From an uncultured Planctomycetia bacterium (GTDB taxonomy: Bacteria > Planctomycetota > Phycisphaerae > FEN-1346 > JAACEH01), in the NCBI GenBank assembly GCA_903929765.1, contig CAIYVX010000097.1, positions 16,556 through 80,555 on the forward strand: a DNA stretch of 64,000 nt. Reading direction: 5' to 3'. The translations under genes were made by a program, and so were the position numbers. This document shows positions 56,941-64,000 of the stretch, piece by piece; position 1 is the first letter of the stretch, and every line of letters begins with the position of its first letter. Under the pieces are notes generated by a model that was given only the letters and a program-made list of their open reading frames with translations, searched no databases and had not been told where the DNA came from.

Positions 56941-57810
56941 TTACCCCTCAACGCTCAAGCTGGTAAGACGGTCGCGAATCAACCCCTGAAACGTTTCCTT
57001 CCGCTCAGTTGCCAGATGGGACTCGCCTATCTTCTGCGTCATCCAAGAATCACGATCCGCATAGGCGTCGATGCGATCTTCGACCAGTCCGGCAGGCACG
57101 CCAAGCGTGGACGCAAAGGCGAGAAAGTCTCGGCGGGCGATGTTGTTCTTCCGGCCGTTCAAGGCCAGAGCCAATTCTTCGTTCTCTTCGGGAATGACGA
57201 TCCGACTCGACACCATGTCGTAGGCTGGCGAAAGGGACACCGTGTCCTTCTGCGTCAGCAACGAGAAGTTTTTGAGGTGCGCGTCACCGTTGCCGATTAC
57301 AAAGCAGTACAACACACGCTCGAAAAGGTACTGGGCGTCAAGATCTGGAAACGTGCAGTGCTGCCGCAGGGCCTTGCCAATCTGCTCATAACTGCCATCG
57401 TACTTCGGCTTGCCGAGAATCTGGGCCATGTCTTCACAGGAAACCTTCTGGCCGGCGCCGGTGCGGTCAAAGCGCCGCACGACATAGGCCCAGGATCCGT
57501 CAGCCAGTGGCAGCAGGATATTCGGAGCCGTGCGAATGCCGCACTCGGCGGCCATCTGCATGCACAGGTACTCGTTTTCGGGCAACTGTGGGAACGTGGC
57601 GGTCTGCGGCTTGAGGATGAAGCGTCCGCCCACTGGAGCGGCCACGAGTTCGTCGCCCTCCAGGCGGACCGATAGCTTGGGCTGCACACCGGAGATCGAC
57701 AGTTTGCCGGCGGACTGTTGGGCGACGAGAGTGACTTCCGACAGGTTCAACCGAATCTTCGGTTCAACAGGTTTGCCGAAAACTGCTCGCAACTCGGTGG
57801 CCGTATACAT
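56941..57810 (-). CDS. HipA/HipT-like serine/threonine kinase toxin (core kinase only)
   Basis: KLSISGVQPKLSVRLEG (SIS-containing Gly-rich loop), YVVRRFDRTG, CFVIGNGDAHLKNFSLL, LSPAYDMVSSR. Confidence 0.88.
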   Translation of the reverse strand: MYTATELRAVFGKPVEPKIRLNLSEVTLVAQQSAGKLSISGVQPKLSVRLEGDELVAAPVGGRFILKPQTATFPQLPENEYLCMQMAAECGIRTAPNILLPLADGSWAYVVRRFDRTGAGQKVSCEDMAQILGKPKYDGSYEQIGKALRQHCTFPDLDAQYLFERVLYCFVIGNGDAHLKNFSLLTQKDTVSLSPAYDMVSSRIVIPEENEELALALNGRKNNIARRDFLAFASTLGVPAGLVEDRIDAYADRDSWMTQKIGESHLATERKETFQGLIRDRLTSLSVEG

Positions 57811-57813
57811 AAT

Positions 57814-58131
57814 CTACTCCTGCGGCTCTATGGAGACCGCGCCGATACAATCCCGACAAGTCGCCAGCAGCATGCCGAACCGGTCGGTCGAGTCGACCTT
57901 CAAGACCTTGGACGCAATCTCCTGGTACCAGCCTTCAGGCAGCAGGCCCTCAAAGAAAGCCGGTAGACTTTCACTTTCATAAGGCTCTGCTCGTAATGGC
58001 AAACTCAGCGAGATGGCGGTGCCGTAAGCCAGATAGCTTGGATCGTATTGGAAGACGTAGCCACGGTCGACCTCCCAGAGCCGGCCCGCCAGACGCTTCT
58101 TGAAGAAGACGTTAGCCTTCCGTCCGCTCAT
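57814..58131 (-). CDS. HipS-like protein (stand-alone HipA N-subdomain)
   Basis: MSGRKANVFFKKRLAGRLWEVDRGYVFQYDPSYLAYGTAISLSLPLRAEPYESESLPAFFEGLLPEGWYQEIASKVL; matches the N-subdomain of HipA as a separate 105-aa gene. Confidence 0.83.
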   Translation of the reverse strand: MSGRKANVFFKKRLAGRLWEVDRGYVFQYDPSYLAYGTAISLSLPLRAEPYESESLPAFFEGLLPEGWYQEIASKVLKVDSTDRFGMLLATCRDCIGAVSIEPQE

Positions 58132-58318
58132 GCTTGACGACTCCCACCTCTCGGGAAAACAGCCGGAGCACCTGGTTCACCTTGTCCAGTCGAACAGTTT
58201 CCTTCCCGCGCTCCAGCTCACGGATGAACCGCAGGCCAACACCGGCCCGTTCCGCAAGCTCCGTTTGGGAAAGCCTGGCTCGCTTTCGTAGTTCCTTAAC
58301 CTGATCTGCGAGACGCAT
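58112..58318 (-). CDS. hipB: HipB-like XRE-family antitoxin/repressor
   Basis: MRLADQVKELRKRARLSQTELAERAGVGLRFIRELERGKETVRLDKVNQVLRLFSREVGV; overlaps the downstream HipS-like gene. Confidence 0.87.
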   Translation of the reverse strand: MRLADQVKELRKRARLSQTELAERAGVGLRFIRELERGKETVRLDKVNQVLRLFSREVGVVKHERTEG

Positions 58319-58386
58319 GGCTGCTTCTCCAGTTACGCGACAAGAGCTTCTATCGGATGTTTCACCAGATTCTGACAGTCATTCTA

Positions 58387-58473
58387 TACCCTGTCGGGTA
58401 CATTGCAATCCTAATATACCACGATCTGGCCGCAATTTTAACTATAATGGTTCTTAGTATACCCCGGAGGGTA
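58387..58473 (-). promoter_or_regulatory. Paired HipB-type operators
   Basis: TACCC-TGTC-GGGTA (58387-58400) and TACCC-CGGA-GGGTA (58460-58473), 73 bp apart, upstream of hipB. Confidence 0.65.
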
Positions 58474-58526
58474 CTTATCTGGCGATGGTCTGTATCGCTC
58501 GCTGTCAAATCCACGTCCAGAGGCCA

Positions 58527-59723
58527 TTATTGTACCCGATCTCTGTCGCCAAACTCCTCGAAGTCGAGCGTATACTTTGAAGGTCTGCCGGCGATCTGCT
58601 TCAAGAGATCCACAAACATCCACTTGCGAGCATGCTTCACCCGCAGAGTTTCCAGTTGCCGCGAGAAGTCCACTTCGGTTCCTTGGTGGATGGACAAATC
58701 GCGGAGATCGATGACCCGTTCTATAGCCTGTGCATAGTTCTTGCGCTGTTTCGTCGCGGCCAGTTGGTCGATTTTGTTCCACAAGGATTCTTCTCGGCCG
58801 ACCAGCCCATCCAGATATCTCTTCCTTTCGGCGAAGGCCTCGCGTTTTTGGCGCGCTGCGGCCTCTGCCGCCTTTCCAACCGCGATTTGCTGCTGCTCTT
58901 CCGCGGCCCGGAGCAACTCGCCCACGGTCCGGCGTTTCGGGCCCTCGGTAACGGTCGCTTCGGTGATTGGGCGGCGCTCTCGATCAAGGCGAGATAGTAG
59001 TTCCCTGGCCAGGCCGGGACTCTCGCCCGCCATTAGGCGCACCAGCATTTTGTCCTTCTCGCCTACCGCCAACCCGGCGACCCAACTCTCCAGCACACGG
59101 CGCTCCGGCAGACGATCATCGACATTCGGACTGGCCCGGCAGGCCGCCGCAAGCAAATGCTCATCGACCCGCAAGAATTCCGCGAAGGCGCTTTGCGACG
59201 CCGACAACCGCCCCAAGTTCGGCGGCACGGGCGGTTCAAGATCGTCCTCATTCAATTCGCCGCTCTGGACAGCCAGAAGCCAGCCCAGATACAAAGCCCG
59301 CAAGTCGCCACGGGCCACCTCATCTCGCACCGGCAACATGGCCGCCAAATGCCCGTCGCCTTCAACCCAATCCTCTCCCTCTTCGTTGTCCGACACGAAT
59401 GTGACCACCATTCTGTCCTTGGCTTTTCGCGCCGAAACGGTTTCGCCGGGGCAATAGAGCCGGGCGGTTGCCGGCGACAGCACGGCGGACGGCCAGCGCA
59501 GCTTCAGGACATGCGTGCCCCAGTTGGCCAGATAAAGAAAAGCGTCAAAATACTTCGCCATCCAGGCATCTTCGTCGCCCTTGAAGCTGCCCCACTCATA
59601 GTGGTTGATGAAACTCGTGGCCGTGATGATGGCCCGCGTTGAGTAGGACCGCAGTTCCTGCATTTCCGCAGTGGTCAGCGGCCGGTCGATGGCTTGGAAT
59701 TCGTAGTACTGGTATTCGCTCAT
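58527..59723 (-). CDS. Uncharacterised protein (398 aa)
   Basis: MSEYQYYEFQAIDRPLTTAEMQELRSYSTRAIITATSFINHYEWGSFKGDEDAWMAKYFDAFLYLANWGTHVLKLRWPSAVL...; intact ORF, function not recognised. Confidence 0.75.
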   Translation of the reverse strand: MSEYQYYEFQAIDRPLTTAEMQELRSYSTRAIITATSFINHYEWGSFKGDEDAWMAKYFDAFLYLANWGTHVLKLRWPSAVLSPATARLYCPGETVSARKAKDRMVVTFVSDNEEGEDWVEGDGHLAAMLPVRDEVARGDLRALYLGWLLAVQSGELNEDDLEPPVPPNLGRLSASQSAFAEFLRVDEHLLAAACRASPNVDDRLPERRVLESWVAGLAVGEKDKMLVRLMAGESPGLARELLSRLDRERRPITEATVTEGPKRRTVGELLRAAEEQQQIAVGKAAEAAARQKREAFAERKRYLDGLVGREESLWNKIDQLAATKQRKNYAQAIERVIDLRDLSIHQGTEVDFSRQLETLRVKHARKWMFVDLLKQIAGRPSKYTLDFEEFGDRDRVQ

Positions 59724-59819
59724 GGCTCAGTCGGCTCCTTGCTTGCTTTTTCTGCCTTCGACGGCAACCCATTCAACATTCATCCACGCAGATCATCACA
59801 AAAACTGTGCGATAATTCC

Positions 59820-62633
59820 CTACCGCTGTCTTTGTCGGTGGACCATCACCCGTAGGATAGCGCCGAGAACGTCGTCCAGGTGTTTGCCGACATCCTCGGC
59901 CAGGAACCGCAGGACGAAATAGCCATTCTCCTGTAACATCGCGTCCTTTCGACGGTCGCGGCGGTAGGCTTCAGGATCGGCCAGGTGCTGCCCGCCGTCG
60001 AGTTCGATGGCGAGTCGAGCCTCGGCGCAAAGAAGGTCCACTTCCATCTGGCCCCAGCCGTCAAACGCAATCGGCAACTCAACGTTGAGGCGGAACTTGC
60101 CGACGGTTTCCGGCAGTGTTTCCAATCGACGATACACGAATGCCTCGGTCGCACTGCGCGCCCGGTCGGCACCCTCGGCGTCAGGAGGCATCGACCTGGC
60201 AGCGTGAACGAACAGATTCCCCAGTGTCGAATCCACGCCGTCGCGGACCAATCGTCGGACACTGCCGGCATAGTCCTTCTTCCACGCGGGATCGATGGGG
60301 AGCGGCACGTCCACGGGCCAGCCGGGCACGGCGCTGGCCGGTAGCAGAATTGTGTACCCGATGGCCTCGTATCCGCGACAGCGTCGGTCAAACATCCGCG
60401 CCAACATCGGCACGTTGAGGTCGGCATAATCGTACACGCGGACCTCTCGCTTGCGGTCATGCAGCCGATGCAATCGGCCGGCGTACTGGGCGATGGTCCC
60501 GCGCCACGACACCGGCAGAGTCAGGAACAATGTGTCAAGCCGCGCATCGTCAAAGCCTTCTCCAATGTACCGCCCGGTGGCCAGCAGCACGCGTTCTTCA
60601 TTTTCGGGAACGGCTGCCAGCCGAGCAAGGACGGTCTTCAGTTCCTTTCTGCCCATGCCGCCGCGAAGAACGATGAGGTGACGGATTTCGGGAGAAAGGA
60701 ATTCAGCCAGGCGGTCAAGATGCTCCGTCCGTTCCGTCAGGACCACGGGGGAGCGACCTTCGCGGACCGCCTGCACCACGTCCTCGCAGATAAGCCGGTT
60801 GCGAGATTCGTCGGCGATCAACTCGTCGTACAGTGCATGAAACTGGGCCCGGACATCAGGATCGGCTGGCGCCAACGGAAGGAACCCCGTGGGACGGACA
60901 TATACCGAGTGCGTAAATGGCCTGGCCTCCGCCTGGGCTTTGGCATCGGCACGGTAGCGCACGGGCCCGCATTGCATGAAAATGATCGGATGATGACCGT
61001 CCTTTCGGGCCACGGTGGCCGAGAGGCCCGTGACGAACTTCGCCTTGGCCCGTCGCGCCACCTGCTCAAAACTGTGGGCGGACAGATGGTGGCACTCATC
61101 GACGACCAGATGGCCGTACTCACCGACCCGGTCGTCCACGATGCCCTTTTGTACCAGGCTCTGAATGACCGCCACGTCGATCACGCCCGTCGGCTTTTTG
61201 CGTCCGCCGCCGATTTGGCCGATGGCCTTCGCCGGCAGTCCGAGGAATGCGGACAATCGTTCCACCCATTGTTCCAGCAACTGTCGTCGGTGAACCAGAA
61301 CCAGCGTGTTGACGCCGCGCTGGGCGATGAGCCACGCCGCCACAACCGTTTTCCCGAATGCAGTCGTGGCAGCCAGAACGCCCGTGTCGTGGTCCAGCAG
61401 GGCCTCCGCTGCCGCCTTCTGCTCGGATCGCAACTCGCCGTGGAACGAAACATCAAGGCGTTGACCGGCGCAGCGTTCGTCGCTGATGATCGGCTTGATC
61501 TTCAGATCGGATAGAAGGTCTTGCACGTCTTCCAGACAGCCGCGCGGCAGGCCGATGTACTGCGGATAGTTTTCGGCGCAGGCAATAACACGCGGCTTGT
61601 CATAGGTCGGCAGACGCATCGCCTGGGCTTTGTAGAATTCCGGGTTCTGAAATGCCGCCAGCCGGATGAGGCGATTACGCAGCCCGGGAGCCAACGATTC
61701 CTTGGCGATGTAGATCTGGTTTCCCAGAACCAGATCCATGCTCTCTGGCAGCGGGCCGGCAATCGACGGCTCTTTCCGATGGCGCGAGGGCGGCGCGATC
61801 CACGGCGCTTCGTCGTCCTCGTCGATCAGAGCCAGACGCACGCCAACAACCCGGCCGCGGCCCTCGGCGTCACGCACCATCGTCTCAGCCTCGGAGCGGC
61901 TGATCTTTCGGACGGTCGCCAGGAAGGCCCACTGGTCGGCGTGGGGTGCGAACTGTTCATTGAGAAAAACGCTGTTACCCTGCTCTCGAGGTTGTTTCTG
62001 GAGCGGGAGGGCAATCAGGTTTCCGAAGCCGCCTTTGGGCAAGGTATCCTGATTGGGGAAGAAGCGGTCGTAGGAATCCAGTCCGATGTCCGGACGGCGA
62101 TCCATGGTCTCGGTCAGGACATAGGCGCCGAGTTTCCTAGCCAGCGTCGCCGGAACTGCCTGCTCGAAAAAAAGCCAGACGTGACCGCCGTTGCCGGAAC
62201 GGGATCGCTCCAGCGCGGCCGGGAGGTTCAACTGGTGGCACGTTTCCAGGAACGCAGCTACATCATCGTGCCAGCTTTCCTTGTCGAAGTCGGCCGCCAG
62301 GAAGAAGCACGTCTCGTCCAAGAGCATCGGATAAATGCCCATGACAAAGTCGCGCCCGGCGTCGTCTTGTCCGGAAAGATGCCAGCGAACCACATCATCG
62401 GTAACGGGGAGAAACCGGCGGTTGGCACACTCAGCACACCGAACGGCGCGTTTGTCGCACAAGCCGCGAGTCCATTCGTTGGTGCAGGCCGGCTGGTAGC
62501 CGGACTTGCCGGTTTTGCGGCTCTCGAAGCGGCGGGGATAGACGTCGTTGCGTCCGCGAAATAGCGAGCGAAACAGGGCAATCTTCGCCTCTGGCGGCGA
62601 CTGATTGTTGACGGAGCCGTCTTTCTGATCCAT
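59820..62633 (-). CDS. Primase-polymerase (AEP)/SF2 helicase/DUF559-like nuclease fusion (TOTE-type conflict-system protein)
   Basis: AEP: CFFLAADFDKE (DxD), ERSRSGNGGHVWLFFE; helicase: TTAFGKTVVAAWLI, HLVVDECHHLS, TGLSATV; C-terminal ATEAFVYRRLE...QMEVDLLCAEARLAIELDGGQHLADPEAYRRDRRKDAMLQENGYFVLRFLAEDV. Start placed at MDQKDGSVNNQS. Confidence 0.8.
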   Translation of the reverse strand: MDQKDGSVNNQSPPEAKIALFRSLFRGRNDVYPRRFESRKTGKSGYQPACTNEWTRGLCDKRAVRCAECANRRFLPVTDDVVRWHLSGQDDAGRDFVMGIYPMLLDETCFFLAADFDKESWHDDVAAFLETCHQLNLPAALERSRSGNGGHVWLFFEQAVPATLARKLGAYVLTETMDRRPDIGLDSYDRFFPNQDTLPKGGFGNLIALPLQKQPREQGNSVFLNEQFAPHADQWAFLATVRKISRSEAETMVRDAEGRGRVVGVRLALIDEDDEAPWIAPPSRHRKEPSIAGPLPESMDLVLGNQIYIAKESLAPGLRNRLIRLAAFQNPEFYKAQAMRLPTYDKPRVIACAENYPQYIGLPRGCLEDVQDLLSDLKIKPIISDERCAGQRLDVSFHGELRSEQKAAAEALLDHDTGVLAATTAFGKTVVAAWLIAQRGVNTLVLVHRRQLLEQWVERLSAFLGLPAKAIGQIGGGRKKPTGVIDVAVIQSLVQKGIVDDRVGEYGHLVVDECHHLSAHSFEQVARRAKAKFVTGLSATVARKDGHHPIIFMQCGPVRYRADAKAQAEARPFTHSVYVRPTGFLPLAPADPDVRAQFHALYDELIADESRNRLICEDVVQAVREGRSPVVLTERTEHLDRLAEFLSPEIRHLIVLRGGMGRKELKTVLARLAAVPENEERVLLATGRYIGEGFDDARLDTLFLTLPVSWRGTIAQYAGRLHRLHDRKREVRVYDYADLNVPMLARMFDRRCRGYEAIGYTILLPASAVPGWPVDVPLPIDPAWKKDYAGSVRRLVRDGVDSTLGNLFVHAARSMPPDAEGADRARSATEAFVYRRLETLPETVGKFRLNVELPIAFDGWGQMEVDLLCAEARLAIELDGGQHLADPEAYRRDRRKDAMLQENGYFVLRFLAEDVGKHLDDVLGAILRVMVHRQRQR

Positions 62634-62931
62634 CGCAGCATTATGCCGCAAGGCGGCCGAGTTCGCAACGATGGCCTTGCTTCGACTACCGTTCCATCGG
62701 CAGTGACGACCTATCTTTCCAGTTGCGGTCTCTCTCAAACTCTCTCGATCTCTGGTCAAGATGCGGTCGGCGGTCAGCCATCCATTTTCTGTTCGCGCCA
62801 ACGGTTCGGCAGTCTCGTATCTTGAACCTACAATAAGAATTTACCCCAAGCCACCCCAAAAAATCCCACTTGATCTTTCTGACACCTCGTGTTAGGGTAT
62901 AGTTAGGTTTTGTGGGTTATCGGAGGTTGCC

Positions 62932-63906
62932 ATGGCGCAATTTGCATTAACCGATGACGTTTCCACCTTGCGACAAACAGCCAATCGCTCACTACTTGCG
63001 GACGCTCTCCAGGATGGACGACTGGTGCAAGAGGTGGTGGTCGACCCATCCGGCTACTTCAAGGTAGAGCACGTCGAATGGGGCAAGTACTGGTCGAATT
63101 CCCTGGTCGGCATGTCAGATCAGGTCTGGTCGGACCTGAATTCGCTGCGAACCGTGTGGCAGGCTTACTGCGACTCGGGCTATGATTTGGCATTGGCCTC
63201 CCCCTATTGTTACCGCTACTTCGAGCTCCTGCGGCTAGCTTTGGTTGGCAACCTTGGCCGGAGTTTTCTGGAGGCATTGGCAGGTTTTGAGGTCTTTCCC
63301 ATCCGTCGGTTTTATTCGTCGGGCGTGGAGGCCGCGGGAGTCATCACCGTTCGCCATCCTGCGTATCTGTTGGCGAAACTTCGCAAGCCAGCCGCTCCTG
63401 ACGATCCAAAGTATCTGCCGATGGTTTATCTCCCGCTTACGGGATCTGCACCTGCGTCTGGCGGTCTTTATTACCACTACCGACAACTGAAGTTTGACAG
63501 CCGGCACAACGCATCTGTCTTAGTCTATCCTGCGGCTGAACTTGGAAGGCGACTGGATTCCTTTGGCTGCATTGACGTGTTTTCCTCGATACTACGGTCC
63601 AAACCCGATCCACGCGGCCGTCAGCGAGCGGCCGCGATTGCCGACTGCGCGGTAGGCCCATTTCTGAAGCGGCGAGGCGCCACTGCCGGAAAGGTCTGGG
63701 GTGACGAGATAAGCATCGCCGACCTTGGTGGCGGGACCGGCATTCTTCTCAGCCACCTCTGCAAGCGGTTGCTCACTCGCTTCCCCGATGCGCTGGGTGG
63801 CCGGGCATTTGCGTGGTCGATTATCGATTTGAGTACACGGGATCCGGCTAGGCACACAACTGGTCAACTGCTTCGATGGGGGTGTAAAATCCTTTCTGTA
63901 AATTGA
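62932..63906 (+). CDS. SAM-dependent methyltransferase-like protein, possibly truncated at 3' end
   Basis: RBS-like ggagg before ATG; motif I EISIADLGGGTGILLSHLCKRL near the C-terminus, ORF ends about 45 residues later. Confidence 0.6.
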   Translation: MAQFALTDDVSTLRQTANRSLLADALQDGRLVQEVVVDPSGYFKVEHVEWGKYWSNSLVGMSDQVWSDLNSLRTVWQAYCDSGYDLALASPYCYRYFELLRLALVGNLGRSFLEALAGFEVFPIRRFYSSGVEAAGVITVRHPAYLLAKLRKPAAPDDPKYLPMVYLPLTGSAPASGGLYYHYRQLKFDSRHNASVLVYPAAELGRRLDSFGCIDVFSSILRSKPDPRGRQRAAAIADCAVGPFLKRRGATAGKVWGDEISIADLGGGTGILLSHLCKRLLTRFPDALGGRAFAWSIIDLSTRDPARHTTGQLLRWGCKILSVN

Positions 63907-63969
63907 TCTTCCTGGGGCGGCGGAGCGGAGGCGAGCGTAGCGAGCCGCAGCGAAGCCGCCCCAGGAAGA
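63907..63969. repeat. 15-bp perfect inverted repeat with GC-rich GCGAGCGTAGCGAGC core
   Basis: TCTTCCTGGGGCGGC ... GCCGCCCCAGGAAGA flanking ggagcggaggcgagcgtagcgagccgcagcgaa. Confidence 0.75.
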
Positions 63970-64000
63970 CCGGAAGTCTCTTGAAACGGTGGGCCAAAGA

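Overview
A GC-rich bacterial chromosome segment of about 64 kb. PEP-CTERM and dockerin-type secreted proteins, many GspG-like pseudopilins and an anaerobic [FeFe]-hydrogenase operon suggest an anaerobic Planctomycetota-like organism; this taxonomic guess is inference only. Main blocks: (1) 1-12.4 kb, a type II secretion/type IV pilus locus (two PilB/GspE ATPases, PilT, PilC/GspF, five prepilins) with ispG embedded on the opposite strand; (2) 13.1-22.6 kb, a hairpin-rich leader, a PEP-CTERM protein, and a 2736-aa secreted protein with four large modules in A-B-A-B order, many InlB/Listeria-type B repeats and a C-terminal dockerin; (3) 22.9-31.6 kb, a metallophosphoesterase plus pstSCAB-phoRB with candidate 11-bp-period Pho boxes; (4) 31.7-40.8 kb, housekeeping and metabolic genes (aspS, aconitase, phosphodiesterase, MBL-fold hydrolase); (5) 40.9-56.4 kb, a probable operon rex-hydC-hydB::gltD-hydA-response regulator-hydrogenase-like sensor kinase-response regulator/kinase-hydE-hydG-aspA-hydF-desulforedoxin, with a Rex operator in front; (6) 56.9-64 kb, an accessory/defence-like region with a split HipBST-like toxin-antitoxin set with paired operators, an uncharacterised 398-aa protein, a primase/SF2 helicase/nuclease fusion, and a methyltransferase-like ORF ending at a 15-bp inverted repeat. 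A composite repeat family is scattered through the window. It fills gaps inside operons and appears in frame inside two coding sequences, including ispG. No rRNA, tRNA or CRISPR array was recognised.
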